Of a stretch of 64,000 bases of DNA, positions 26,605-35,942 are shown one piece after another. Every line of letters starts with the position of its first letter. The stretch's first letter is position 1. Location: assembly GCF_000987835.1 (NCBI RefSeq), contig NZ_CP011308.1:1922001-1986000 (forward strand), written 5' to 3'. The notes below the pieces were generated by a model. The model was not told where the DNA came from and searched no databases. It saw nothing but the letters and a program-made list of their open reading frames with translations. The stretch is from Sulfurovum lithotrophicum (lineage in GTDB: Bacteria; Campylobacterota; Campylobacteria; Campylobacterales; Sulfurovaceae). The translations under genes were made by a program, and so were the position numbers.

Positions 26605-26928
26605 TTATTTGCTCTCTTTGCTTTTGGGTTTGAATGACAATATATACGAAGTGATCGCTTTGAGTTCTTCCGGTTTCAGAGTAAATGCAGGCATAGCATT
26701 TCTTTTATAACCAAAAAGTTTTGAAACAGAAGCAGGATCGGCAATCATCCCCTGTATCTCTTCTGCCGTTCTTTTGGATGCGATCTCGGCAAAAGGCGGT
26801 CCGAATGCTACGGCTGTCTGATGATGACATCCCCAACAATAGGTTTCAAATACCTTTTTCCCGCTCTCTGCCGATAACGGTATCCAACATGTCAAGATAA
26901 TAAAAAAAGCTACTACAATCTTCTTCAT
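26605..26928 (-). CDS. NirC-like monoheme cytochrome c
   Basis: From ATG 26928 the product is 107 residues: signal peptide 1-20, CWGCH at 31-35 and a likely Met ligand in NAMPAFTL. The open frame continues upstream to 27108, but that part reads through intergenic inverted repeats and the promoter. It resembles the cytochrome at 43907 (both share FGY..NAMP). NirC donates electrons or assists heme d1 insertion in cd1 nitrite reductases. It is the first gene of the nirJ-cobA operon. Confidence 0.87.
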   Translation of the reverse strand: MKKIVVAFFIILTCWIPLSAESGKKVFETYCWGCHHQTAVAFGPPFAEIASKRTAEEIQGMIADPASVSKLFGYKRNAMPAFTLKPEELKAITSYILSFKPKSKESK

Positions 26929-26954
26929 ATGGTCTGTCCTTAATGTAATAGAGG

Positions 26955-26996
26955 ATGATAACAATTTTTTGATGTAAGAGACTTGATTTTGGACAA
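26955..26996 (-). promoter_or_regulatory. Crp/Fnr-type promoter of the cytochrome-nirJ-cobA operon
   Basis: Box reads TTGTC-CAAA-ATCAA on the minus strand (26983-26996; one mismatch to TTGAC), 22 bp, then -10 TATCAT (26955-26960). The predicted start is 26948, leaving a 19-nt leader. Confidence 0.6.
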
Positions 26997-27064
26997 GAGA
27001 GTGGCTATTCCTACATATTTTTTGTAAAGGGAACTTCCAGTAATTGGTCATACCCATAACATCT

Positions 27065-27153
27065 CCAGCTTTTGTCCAGGCAGGGCACGCTTTTAAAGGC
27101 ATAGCCACATAGCTATGTCAAAAAAGTGAAACGCAGCATGGGTGAAAGCTGGT
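27065..27153. repeat. Nested inverted repeats in the 26929-27250 gap
   Basis: CCAGCTTT (27065-27072) pairs with AAAGCTGG (27145-27152), enclosing CATAGC-N6-GCTATG (27100-27117). The segment is unlike its neighbours and sits between two divergent promoters. It may be a dispersed repeat or a structured element. No coding content was recognised. Confidence 0.35.
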
Positions 27154-27172
27154 GGTACCCTAAAGAAAGAGA

Positions 27173-27214
27173 TTGATATAAATCAAGAGTAATTTTATCC
27201 TATTTAACTATAAT
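27173..27214 (+). promoter_or_regulatory. Crp/Fnr-type promoter of the pentaheme cytochrome, with TAGGA-type motif
   Basis: Perfect box TTGATATAAATCAA (27173-27186), 22 bp, perfect -10 TATAAT (27209-27214). The predicted start is 27221. The spacer contains GAGTAATTTTATCCTATT (27187-27204), an 18-base match to 43785-43802. Confidence 0.8.
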
Positions 27215-27250
27215 CCAAAACTATTTTTCTCAATATATACAAGGCTATTC

Positions 27251-28390
27251 ATGAAAACGAAAGAAATACTTTTTTTAATGCTCTTTTTGACACTCTTCTC
27301 CCAGGCTTCACTTGAGAACACCACCTGCAAAAAATGCCATCCCATCATTACCGAGGAGTACCAAAGCTCCATGCACAGCAGGGCATCCATCTTCAAGGAC
27401 CCTGTACACAAGGCTGTATGGGACAAACATCCGGATAAAGCAAAAGGGCATTATAAATGTGCCAAGTGCCATACTCCTTCCGATCATGCACTGATGGCAG
27501 GCAAAACCAAACTGACCGACAATGCCGTACAGGAGAACGAACCGATCTCCTGTCAACAGTGCCACAGGATACAAAGCATAGAAAAACATGCCAAAGCGAA
27601 CAAAAATGTCATGAGCAAAAAAGAAAAATACTTCTTCTCAGCCGATCCAAAAAGAAAAGGCAAAGAGATAGAATTCAAAGAGGAAAGCTCTCTCTTCGGC
27701 CTGATGACAAAAACTGTCGGTTCCCCTTACCACAAAATAGACTACGGCAATGAGAATTTCTATAACGGCAATGTCTGCATGGGGTGTCACTCGCACAAAC
27801 AGAACGGCAAAGGCTTTACTGTCTGTGACCTTGAAGTGAAACAGAACGATTCCAAAGAGACCTGCATCACCTGCCATATGCCCAAGGTCAAAGGGACCTT
27901 TGTCAATCTGAAAGACAGTAAGACCCATGCATTCCATGGCGTGAACATCCACAAAATTACACCGGAACTGCTTTCAAAATACATAAAACTTTCTCTGAAC
28001 AAAGAAGCAAATGGATTCAGTGTCACTGTAAAGAATGAAGCTACACATACCCTCTTCCCTCAGCCGCTCAGGCTGAATCAGTTGAGAATCAACATAGAAA
28101 GGGACGGAAAGACCATCGAGCTCAAACCGGTAAACTTTATGAGGGTCATAGGCACAAACGGTAAACCTTCCATGCCGTGGCTTGCGACGGAAGTGCTGAA
28201 AGACACGACCATCAAGGCGCATGAAACACGCAAGGTGACATTTGATACTGCCTTGCAAAAAGGTGACAGTGTCGTTGTGAAGTTCGGATACTACATTGCC
28301 AATCCAAAAGCGGCCAAAAAGCTGGGTATTCAAGACCCATATGCCACAGAATTCATCATCCTGACCAAGAAAAGATTTGAAATAGAATAG
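27251..28390 (+). CDS. Periplasmic pentaheme cytochrome c
   Basis: 379 residues with a signal peptide (1 to about 19) and five heme motifs: CKKCH 26-30, CAKCH 70-74, CQQCH 101-105, CMGCH 176-180 and CITCH 205-209. The C-terminal 150 residues have no heme and look beta-rich. The N-terminal heme spacing recalls the cytochrome c554 / hydroxylamine-oxidoreductase-related group, but I cannot assign a family. It faces the NirC-nirJ operon and shares the Crp/Fnr-type promoter design, so a role in nitrite/NO reduction or electron transfer is plausible. Confidence 0.8.
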   Translation: MKTKEILFLMLFLTLFSQASLENTTCKKCHPIITEEYQSSMHSRASIFKDPVHKAVWDKHPDKAKGHYKCAKCHTPSDHALMAGKTKLTDNAVQENEPISCQQCHRIQSIEKHAKANKNVMSKKEKYFFSADPKRKGKEIEFKEESSLFGLMTKTVGSPYHKIDYGNENFYNGNVCMGCHSHKQNGKGFTVCDLEVKQNDSKETCITCHMPKVKGTFVNLKDSKTHAFHGVNIHKITPELLSKYIKLSLNKEANGFSVTVKNEATHTLFPQPLRLNQLRINIERDGKTIELKPVNFMRVIGTNGKPSMPWLATEVLKDTTIKAHETRKVTFDTALQKGDSVVVKFGYYIANPKAAKKLGIQDPYATEFIILTKKRFEIE

Positions 28391-28395
28391 TCATA

Positions 28396-28600
28396 CTACT
28401 TCCGTACACAGCTGTACGGAGGGTACAGTAAATAGATCAGCATTACCCAGAAAAACCCCAAAAACAATCCTTCTATCGCATCACTAAACCAGTGTACATT
28501 CATCCACTCTCAGCATCGGTCTATCAGTCAGGACATTTACGAGCATAAACAAAAATACCACAAGCCCTGTCAGAGAAAGGAAAATACTCCGGAGATATCT
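28396..28600 (-). pseudogene. Remnant of a PAP2-type phosphatase gene
   Basis: On the minus strand one frame reads LVVFLFMLVNVLTDRPMLRVD and, after a one-base shift, NVHWFSDAIEGLFLGFF and MLIYLLYPPYS, ending at TAG 28396. HWFSDAIEG resembles the C-terminal PAP2 motif. Only about 65 residues remain in two frames, with no start. The hairpin CCGTACA-CAGC-TGTACGG (28402-28419) lies inside it. Confidence 0.5.
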
Positions 28601-28603
28601 CTT

Positions 28604-29503
28604 CTATACTGTTTCATCCCGATTCTCTTCCAGGTGTTCCCGTGCGATCAGCCTGCCAAGCTCTATCAGCTCGTATGCTTTGTTGAATTCGTAAAAACCG
28701 CAGGCATTGTTCGGCACACCGATGATCATATCGGGAGCATACCCTGCCATTTTGCTCTCCATAATGGCATTTTGCATAATGTCGATCGTACGTCCCATTA
28801 TGTCGAACATATCCATCTCATCAAACCTGTCGGTTTTCTCTCTTGCAAATAGCTCTTCTGTCTTTTTTGCCATTTGCAAAAAGACCTCCTGCATACCGCT
28901 TGCTTTCTCCTGCTCTTTCCTGGGAACATCTATCTGGTATTTTTTGGAGATATTTGCGGAGAGGTTCACAGCGATCGTCAGCTGTGTATCATCCGCGATC
29001 GTAGGAGCGATAGGCAAAGGATTAAGCACCCCGCCATCTACCAGATGACGCTCCCCAAGCTGTTTTGGGGTAAAAATAGACGGTATAGCAATGGAAGCTC
29101 TGATGGCATCTATGAGCCTGCCTTTCTGCAGCCAGACCTCTTTTTGTCTGATCAGGTCCGTTGCCACAGCGGTAAATGCTATGGGAAGCTCTTCAATATG
29201 CACACCTCCTACCATCTCTTCGATCACGTCAAATACTTTCTCTCCCTGAATGATGCCTGTCCCGGTAAAAGAGAAATCGACCAGCTTTGCCACATCTATC
29301 AGGTCCAGTCCCAGTACCCACTCTTTATAGGCATCCAGTTTGCCACAGGCATACAGGCCGCCGATGAGCGCTCCCATGGAGGAACCCGAGACCGACCTGA
29401 TATCATAGCCATGTTTCAATAGTTCTTCTATGACACCGATATGCGCATACCCTCTTGCCCCACCGCTTCCGAGTACCAGCGAGATCGTTTTCTTATCAGC
29501 CAT
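28604..29503 (-). CDS. Patatin-like phospholipase, RssA-like
   Basis: About 299 residues from ATG 29503, chosen because AGGAG stands six bases before it and directly abuts the upstream ATG at 29509. Motifs: oxyanion GSGGARGYAHIG, nucleophile Ser in GSSMGAL and the catalytic Asp in VDGGVLNP. A Ser-Asp dyad acyl hydrolase, probably cytoplasmic. It is downstream of the efflux operon on the same strand, separated by about 50 bp. Confidence 0.87.
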   Translation of the reverse strand: MADKKTISLVLGSGGARGYAHIGVIEELLKHGYDIRSVSGSSMGALIGGLYACGKLDAYKEWVLGLDLIDVAKLVDFSFTGTGIIQGEKVFDVIEEMVGGVHIEELPIAFTAVATDLIRQKEVWLQKGRLIDAIRASIAIPSIFTPKQLGERHLVDGGVLNPLPIAPTIADDTQLTIAVNLSANISKKYQIDVPRKEQEKASGMQEVFLQMAKKTEELFAREKTDRFDEMDMFDIMGRTIDIMQNAIMESKMAGYAPDMIIGVPNNACGFYEFNKAYELIELGRLIAREHLEENRDETV

Positions 29504-29555
29504 GTTCATCTCCTATCCGAATATTGTATCCAAATCATCCCCGCAGGACAAAATG

Positions 29556-30638
29556 TCAGAACAGTTTTCCTATCTTCCTGAACCCGTACCAGTATAGCAG
29601 CACTCCCAGAAGCAGAACACCTCCAAAATAGGGTAAAAGATCGATAAACTCCGTGCCACGGAAGAAGATGCTCTCACTCCCCTCGATATAATAACGCAGC
29701 GGCGAAAAAAGTGAAAGAAACTGGAGTGCCGGATGCATGGCGTAGATCGGGGTCCAGGCACCGCTGAGAAAGATCAGCGGCATCATAATGATGATGGATA
29801 GCTGTGCTACCTGCATCGTACTTTTGGAAACGGCGGCAACGAAAAGGCCGATACCCGCGCTGGAAAAAGAGTAGAAGAATGTCAGCAGCATAAACGTCCA
29901 GAACGAGCCGTTCATCGGGGTATCGAATGCACCGAAGATGACAAAGCCCAGGGCCAGAAGCACACCGACCATCACGATCATTACCTGGGAAAGTGATTTG
30001 GCCAGGATGATCAGTTTGGGGTCGACCGGCATCAGCAGCATAATATCCCAGGTCCCCTCCTCTTTTTCACGTACGAAGACCACCGCTGTGAGGATGACTA
30101 TCAGCAAGGTGATGACGGAAAGCATCTCTGTCAATGCCATAAAGGAATGGTTGTCCGCATTCTGGTTGAAGAGTTTATGCGACTTGATGACGACGGGGAA
30201 ATTGGGCTTTGAAAAATCCATCACGATATTCTGAAGATAACCCAGTGTCGTAAAACTCTGGCTTGCAGCAGTCGCATCAAGAAGAAGATTGAGCTGTGCC
30301 TTTTTGCCCTGGCGGAAATCCTTTTCGAAATCCTGGTCAAAGAGAATGCCTACCAGTATTTCCTTATCAAAAATGGCACGGCTGAGCGCCTCCTGTGATT
30401 TGAAGCGTCGCGGGGGGAGGAACTCCGGTCTGTGCAGGCGGGAGAGGATCTTCTGGCTGATACCTCTTCCGGTATCATCCACATACCCAATCTTTACGTT
30501 CCGCGGGGTGATCTGTATCCCCTCGCCGGCAATGTAGATGTCTGCCGTAAACGAATAGAGCACCGCCGCAACCAGCCCAATGGAGCGCAGGAAACTCAGA
30601 ATCTCTTTACCGAACACCACCCAGAATACACGGCTCAT
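29556..30638 (-). CDS. ABC-2 type export permease (distal)
   Basis: 360 residues: one N-terminal transmembrane helix, a large extracytoplasmic domain (about 40-170) and five C-terminal helices, with MPLIFLSGAWTPIYAMHPALQ. This is the YbhR/YbhS type. It overlaps the preceding permease by 4 bp and pairs with it under the double ATPase YbhF-like protein. It is the last gene of the efflux operon. Confidence 0.88.
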   Translation of the reverse strand: MSRVFWVVFGKEILSFLRSIGLVAAVLYSFTADIYIAGEGIQITPRNVKIGYVDDTGRGISQKILSRLHRPEFLPPRRFKSQEALSRAIFDKEILVGILFDQDFEKDFRQGKKAQLNLLLDATAASQSFTTLGYLQNIVMDFSKPNFPVVIKSHKLFNQNADNHSFMALTEMLSVITLLIVILTAVVFVREKEEGTWDIMLLMPVDPKLIILAKSLSQVMIVMVGVLLALGFVIFGAFDTPMNGSFWTFMLLTFFYSFSSAGIGLFVAAVSKSTMQVAQLSIIIMMPLIFLSGAWTPIYAMHPALQFLSLFSPLRYYIEGSESIFFRGTEFIDLLPYFGGVLLLGVLLYWYGFRKIGKLF

Positions 30639-31753
30639 TTCAGCTCCTTCTTCAAAAGAGTACTACCCAGAACAAGCAGGAGTGTGGCATAGATGATGAG
30701 GATCCCGAGATATTCAACTGTCTTGGCGGAGGCGAGTCCTGTCCCGGAGAGAAAACAGTCATAGATAATATGGTTGAAATACATGACCGGGAAAAGATGC
30801 GCTTCAATGTAAGACTCACCGGCCATAGAAGAGATCGGCATCAGGATCCCCGAATAGAGAAACCCCGGAATGATCGTGATAATGATCGTAAGTACCACCG
30901 CAACAATCTGCTGCCTGGTGATAACCGATATCAGCATCCCGATGGAGAGACTGATAAGGATATAGATCTCGGCAGCAAACCAGTAGAGCATAAAACTCCC
31001 CCGAAACGGCACATCGAAAAGTTCCGTCGCCCAGAGAAAGAGAATGAAGATATTGAGTGAATGGAGCAGAAAGCCCGGTATCAGTTTCGCTGCAAGGAAC
31101 TCTCCCCTTCCCAAAGGGGAAGCATAAAAGTTGAATATCGTCCCCCTCTCTTTTTCCTTGACGATCATCAGTGCCGAGAGTATGGCTGGAGCCACAAGCA
31201 GTACCAGCCCCATCAGTCCGGGGACGATGGCATCTGCATCACGCATTGCCTGATTGAAGAGATTCCGGCTGTTGATGCTGATCATACCGCTTTGCCTGCC
31301 AAGCGATCCGCCTACGCTCTGAGCAGTATCGAGGATGACCCCCTGAACATAACTCTCCATCGTCATACCCCTGTTGGGAAAGGCACCGTCGACGAACACA
31401 CCTATCTCACTGTGCTGTCCATACAGAATACGTTTTTCGAACGAAGCAGGGATAATGACAATAATGTCGGCCTTTGCCTGCTTGATGCGATGCAGGGCCT
31501 CGGCTTCGCTCATCTGTGTGACCTTGGCGTTGAAATATTTGGAATGCTCGAATTTCGCTGTCAGCATTCTGGAAAAATGGCTGTGGTCGTTGTCGATGAT
31601 AAGCGTTCTTGCATGTGTCACGTCCATACGGATCCCGTAGCCAAAAAGCAGCATGATCATGCTGGGCAGCAGATAGACCATGATGATCAGCTTCGATCGG
31701 AACAGTTCAGTGAATTCTTTGAGCATATAGGCCTTGACAACGGAGAATTTCAT
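30635..31753 (-). CDS. ABC-2 type export permease (proximal)
   Basis: 372 residues with the same YbhR/YbhS-type layout as its neighbour: N-terminal helix (LIIMVYLLPSMIMLLFGYGI), extracytoplasmic domain, and a C-terminal bundle (LTIIITIIPGFLYSGILMPI). The two permeases are divergent enough to form a heterodimer. It overlaps the ATPase gene by 4 bp. Confidence 0.88.
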   Translation of the reverse strand: MKFSVVKAYMLKEFTELFRSKLIIMVYLLPSMIMLLFGYGIRMDVTHARTLIIDNDHSHFSRMLTAKFEHSKYFNAKVTQMSEAEALHRIKQAKADIIVIIPASFEKRILYGQHSEIGVFVDGAFPNRGMTMESYVQGVILDTAQSVGGSLGRQSGMISINSRNLFNQAMRDADAIVPGLMGLVLLVAPAILSALMIVKEKERGTIFNFYASPLGRGEFLAAKLIPGFLLHSLNIFILFLWATELFDVPFRGSFMLYWFAAEIYILISLSIGMLISVITRQQIVAVVLTIIITIIPGFLYSGILMPISSMAGESYIEAHLFPVMYFNHIIYDCFLSGTGLASAKTVEYLGILIIYATLLLVLGSTLLKKELK

Positions 31754-33390
31754 GATTCGCTCCTGTAGTAGCTCAGAAAGATATCTTCAAAGTTCCGGGC
31801 TTCGGGATGTTTGGCGTAGAGTGCTTTGACCGTATCATCTGCGATCTTCCTGCCCTGGCGCATCAGAACGACCCGGTCGCAATACTCCGCCTCACTCATA
31901 TAGTGTGTCGTGATCAGGATGGAGATTCCCCATGATATCTTGAGCCGGTGCAGCATCTCCCAAAACTGCGCTCTGGCGATCGTATCGACTCCCGAGGTCG
32001 GTTCATCGAGAAAGAGAATGACCGGTTCATGAAGCAGTGCCGCTGCTACTGAAAATCTCTGATTGATCCCCAGCGGCAGTTCACCGGGCAAATGCTCCAT
32101 ATACGCATCGAAACCAAGCTCCCGCGCATAGCGGTTGATACGTTTGATCGCTGTAGAGACAGGGATACGGTGCATATTGGCAAAATAGATCAGATTCTCC
32201 CGTACCGTCATATCTTTATAGAGGGCAAAATGCTGGCTGACATAGCCTATCTTCGCCTTGAGCACCTGGCGGTCATCACTGCTTCGGATACTTTTTCCCA
32301 GTAGCGTAAGTTCACCTTCATCAATAGGATAAAGCCCCAGCAGCATCTTCATAAAGGTGGTCTTGCCTGCACCGTTTGCTCCCAGAAGCCCCACGATCTC
32401 TCCGCCTCCCAGTCTCATATCGATATGATCGTTCGCGGTAAAGTCACCGAAACGCTTTGTCAGTCCCTTCACTTCCATCACAGTTTCGGGTATCTTCGTT
32501 TCACCTTCACGTGCATCTATCTCTATCTTTGGTAATGCACGTTTTTTCCTGAGTGCATTGACAAAAAAGAGCGCTTCGAGTGTCGGTTCGGCATGGGAAG
32601 AGGAGAGAACGTCGAGACTGTAGCTACGTTTGTCAAAGGTAAAGCAGTCACTCTGGGCATTTTCTTTTTCAGGACAGCCTCCCTCTTCAAAGGTATACTC
32701 CCTTACAGAATCTATGAGCTCCGGTACCGTTCCCCTGGCAATGATCTCACCTTCGTCAAAAAGCAGTACCCGGTCCATTTTGGCTGCTTCCTGCATATAG
32801 GCCGTACTGACCAGTACGATCGTCCCTTCTTCTTTGCGTATATTATCGAGGATCTCCCACAGTTCCAGACGGCTGAGCGGATCGACCCCGGTGGTGGGTT
32901 CATCGAGTATCAGCAGTTTGGGTCGGTGCAGAAGGGTACAGATAAGCGAGAGTTTCTGCATCATTCCGCCGCTGAGCTTGCCTGCCTGACGATTGGTAAA
33001 ATCCGAAAGACCCGCCATATGCAGAAGCTTCTGCCGATAGGTTTTGTACGAAGCATCCTGTCTGAGATTGCGAATATTCGCAAAGAACGATAAATGTTCT
33101 CCTACCGTAAGTGTCTCGTAAAGTACCAGACCAATCCCCTGCGGCATCAGTCCTATATACGGTTTGATCTTCTCCGCCTCTTTGGGTGAATGGTACACCT
33201 GTTCAAAATAGCTGATCTCCCCTTCAAAGCGGAGCACACCGGCAACAGCATGCATCAATGAACTCTTCCCTGCACCGTCCGCACCGATAAATCCGATAAT
33301 CTCTCCGGCATTGGCCTGAAGAGATGCTGATTTGATCCCGACCTGTTTTTTGTAGGAGACCTCTACATTTCTGACTTCAAGATCGGCCAT
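31750..33390 (-). CDS. Double ABC ATPase, YbhF-like
   Basis: 546 residues containing two fused nucleotide-binding domains. The first has GADGAGKSS (36-44), LSGGMMQK and LLILDEPTTGVD. The second (from about 305) has GANGAGKTT, a degraded signature (LGINQRFSVAAALLHEP) and LFLDEPTSGVD. It powers the two ABC-2 permeases as in YbhFSR-type drug exporters. It overlaps the MFS gene by 14 bp. Confidence 0.92.
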   Translation of the reverse strand: MADLEVRNVEVSYKKQVGIKSASLQANAGEIIGFIGADGAGKSSLMHAVAGVLRFEGEISYFEQVYHSPKEAEKIKPYIGLMPQGIGLVLYETLTVGEHLSFFANIRNLRQDASYKTYRQKLLHMAGLSDFTNRQAGKLSGGMMQKLSLICTLLHRPKLLILDEPTTGVDPLSRLELWEILDNIRKEEGTIVLVSTAYMQEAAKMDRVLLFDEGEIIARGTVPELIDSVREYTFEEGGCPEKENAQSDCFTFDKRSYSLDVLSSSHAEPTLEALFFVNALRKKRALPKIEIDAREGETKIPETVMEVKGLTKRFGDFTANDHIDMRLGGGEIVGLLGANGAGKTTFMKMLLGLYPIDEGELTLLGKSIRSSDDRQVLKAKIGYVSQHFALYKDMTVRENLIYFANMHRIPVSTAIKRINRYARELGFDAYMEHLPGELPLGINQRFSVAAALLHEPVILFLDEPTSGVDTIARAQFWEMLHRLKISWGISILITTHYMSEAEYCDRVVLMRQGRKIADDTVKALYAKHPEARNFEDIFLSYYRSES

Positions 33391-34531
33391 AATATCTCAC
33401 CGTAAACAGTAACATAAGCAGTGACGTTCCTGCCAGAGAAAAGAGCAAAGAACTCTGCATACCGAAATGTTCCCATATCATACCGCTGATATAGGCCCCG
33501 ACCGCACCGAACAGTGCCACCCCGGCATAAAAGACACCGTAGACTGAACCTCTGTTATCCGCATGTTCTGAAATGAAAGCCCGGTTGGCATTGAGTGAAG
33601 CAACTGTAAAAAGGCCGAGAAAGGCATAAGCGACCCAAGTGAAGATCGGATCATGAAGGTACAAAAGGCCCTGTGCAGCTACACCGCAGACATAGGCGAA
33701 CAGTAAAACATGTTTGGCGCCTATCCTGTCGATGAATATACCGAACGTATAGCTTGTCAATGTCTGGGTGGCGGTGGAAACGACAAAAAGGAGAGGAATA
33801 AGGGCAGTGGCGATACCCACCTCTTTTGCCTGCATCGTAAAAAAGGCATCGCTGAAAACAAATAAGAGAAAAAGAAAATAGAAGAGCAGAGAGACAATGG
33901 TCTGCTTGTCTCTCTTCGTCAACATAAATGTCTGCTTCGAAGGTATCACCGACTTGGGAATATCCCGTACAAAGAAGGCAACGATGATCAACCCTATGAT
34001 TCCGGGTATCAGTGTTGCATAAAAAACAGTCCGTATCACTGTTTCACTTTGGCCGAAATACCATAGCAGCCCAAAAAGGATCAGTGTACCGCTGAGTTCT
34101 CCGGCAATGTCCATTGTTTTATGAAATCCAAATGTTTTTCCCGAAGCATTGGCTTTGCTGTAGCTTGAGATCATAAGATCCTTGGGGGCAGAACGCATTC
34201 CTTTACCCAAACGCTCGAACGCTTTGAGCGCCGCCACGCTTTTATAGCCATGACTGAAGCCTATCAGCGGCTTGCTCAGTGCCGAAAGTGCATACCCTCC
34301 GACGACTAGAGGCTTGACAATGCCGTACCAGTCGGAAATGTATCCCGAGAGCAGACGAAGCGCATAGGAGACAAAAGTGGCGATGGCAACGATGATCCCC
34401 AGTTTGTCCATTCCTTGATGCAGTACAACCACGACAAAAATAGGCAGGATGGGATTGATCATCGCAGACGCCATATCGGTAAAGAAACTTACCCACCCCA
34501 GCATTACCACATTTTTGTCGATATTTTTCAT
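33377..34531 (-). CDS. MFS transporter
   Basis: 384 residues, about twelve transmembrane helices, with an MFS loop motif (SGYISDWYG) after the second helix and FERLGKGMRSAPKDLMI. It resembles drug/metabolite exporters. It is translationally coupled on both sides within the efflux operon, which is an unusual place for a third transporter class. Confidence 0.87.
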   Translation of the reverse strand: MKNIDKNVVMLGWVSFFTDMASAMINPILPIFVVVVLHQGMDKLGIIVAIATFVSYALRLLSGYISDWYGIVKPLVVGGYALSALSKPLIGFSHGYKSVAALKAFERLGKGMRSAPKDLMISSYSKANASGKTFGFHKTMDIAGELSGTLILFGLLWYFGQSETVIRTVFYATLIPGIIGLIIVAFFVRDIPKSVIPSKQTFMLTKRDKQTIVSLLFYFLFLLFVFSDAFFTMQAKEVGIATALIPLLFVVSTATQTLTSYTFGIFIDRIGAKHVLLFAYVCGVAAQGLLYLHDPIFTWVAYAFLGLFTVASLNANRAFISEHADNRGSVYGVFYAGVALFGAVGAYISGMIWEHFGMQSSLLFSLAGTSLLMLLFTVRYYGRS

Positions 34532-35685
34532 AACACCGGTATCTCATCGAGTGATCTGGGTAATCCTTTGCCGTCTATGGAGATGACTCCGATGGCGGGA
34601 ATACCCAGTTTCAAAAGCGGGTCGACCTTCAATGGTTTCAAATGAACGGCAAACACACGCTGTATCCTGTCGCTTCGTACGCTCACTTCTTTGGGTGTGA
34701 ACTCTGCCTGCTGTGCGACATTGACCACTTTGGCTTCTATGGGCCTGTTCGGGTAGGCATCGAGAAAGATCACCGCTTTGTCCCCTATTTTGATCCTGCC
34801 GTTCTGCAGGGTGTCCACAAAGATCTTCAGATACAGGGAACGGGGATCTATCAGGGTTGCTACAGGCATTCCTGCACCCACCACTTCACCGACATTGGCG
34901 ATCTTTTCCACCGTATAGCCGTCTATAGGGGATCTCAGCGTTAATTCAGCAATGATCGATTCTACCTGAGCCTTCGATGCGTCCAATGCTTTGATATTTT
35001 CCTTGAACGCTTCAATGGAAGATTCGATGGAAAGTATCTGCTTTTGGGAAGCTTGCGCTTCCTTGACCGCGCTTTGGGCCACAGAGATAGCGGCTTCGAT
35101 CTCATCACGCTGCAGCAGCAGTGCGTCATACTTGTCCTGTTCCGTATCGACTTTCAGTTTTGAAAGTTCAAATGCATGGGAATCGATCGCTTTGCTTTTA
35201 TAGAGAAACACGGAGCGCTTATGGTCCCTTTTTGCCTGTTCCAATACTTTTTGCTGGGCTTTGATATTCTCTTCAAGGACTTTCAGCTTCGTCTGTGTCG
35301 ACTTCAACTGCTCCTGCGCCTTTTTCAGTCCGGCAGGAATGGTCGTTCTGGAGATCTCCAGTTCGATCTGTTTGGCTTCGAGCGTTTTTTTCTGCGCGCT
35401 GATCTGCGCCTCTATCTGTGCTTTCTGCGATTCATACTCTTTGCTTCCAAGAATGGCGACGATCATTCCTTTTTTAACGACCGTACCGTCATCCACCGTT
35501 ATTTTTTCAACACGTCCCGGATATTTGGTGTTGAGGTTGGTCAGATCACCGTCGATCCGACCTGTACCCTCTACAAGATTTTCCGGAAGCACTTTAGGGT
35601 GCAGTTTTGCATAAATCATCACCCCCGCAATCACTATGAGTATAGCTGCAACGATACCTATCCAGTATTTTTTGATGATTTGCAT
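34528..35685 (-). CDS. HlyD/EmrA-type membrane fusion protein
   Basis: 385 residues: one N-terminal transmembrane anchor (WIGIVAAILIVIAGVMIYA), a biotinyl-lipoyl-like domain, a long helical hairpin (about 85-230, rich in EAQISAQKKTLEAK-type repeats) and a beta-barrel region. It links an inner-membrane exporter (ABC or MFS) to the outer membrane, probably via the TolC-like gene at 39.8 kb. Confidence 0.9.
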   Translation of the reverse strand: MQIIKKYWIGIVAAILIVIAGVMIYAKLHPKVLPENLVEGTGRIDGDLTNLNTKYPGRVEKITVDDGTVVKKGMIVAILGSKEYESQKAQIEAQISAQKKTLEAKQIELEISRTTIPAGLKKAQEQLKSTQTKLKVLEENIKAQQKVLEQAKRDHKRSVFLYKSKAIDSHAFELSKLKVDTEQDKYDALLLQRDEIEAAISVAQSAVKEAQASQKQILSIESSIEAFKENIKALDASKAQVESIIAELTLRSPIDGYTVEKIANVGEVVGAGMPVATLIDPRSLYLKIFVDTLQNGRIKIGDKAVIFLDAYPNRPIEAKVVNVAQQAEFTPKEVSVRSDRIQRVFAVHLKPLKVDPLLKLGIPAIGVISIDGKGLPRSLDEIPVL

Positions 35686-35696
35686 TTTTTTCCTTT

Positions 35697-35942
35697 TTAG
35701 TGTGTCGGCTCTTCCATCGTATAGAGCGTTTCTTTCATGGCATCGGTCTGTACCTCGATGACTCCAGCTGCATCCTGCAAGCCCTGGTTGTAATAATAGG
35801 GGCCGATCTCCCTACCAAAGAATTCCAGAAGGAATTCCGCATCGAACTGCCCTATCTCCTCTCCGAACTCACGATTGAAGTAGGCTTTGACCTTATGGAC
35901 AAGATGTGCTTTTTGTTCAGGTGAAAATACTATATTTTCCAC
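35697..35942 (-). CDS. DUF2164 family protein
   Basis: 81 residues. The motifs FDAEFLLEFFGREIGPYYYNQGLQDA match DUF2164, whose function is unknown. The gene overlaps the RND pump by 13 bp and lies 11 bp upstream of the HlyD gene. Why it is inside an efflux operon is unclear. Confidence 0.85.
   Translation of the reverse strand: MENIVFSPEQKAHLVHKVKAYFNREFGEEIGQFDAEFLLEFFGREIGPYYYNQGLQDAAGVIEVQTDAMKETLYTMEEPTH

Noticed and set aside
26929-27108. N-terminal extension of the NirC-like cytochrome
   Set aside because: It would span the Crp/Fnr promoter and intergenic repeats; a clear signal peptide begins at ATG 26928.
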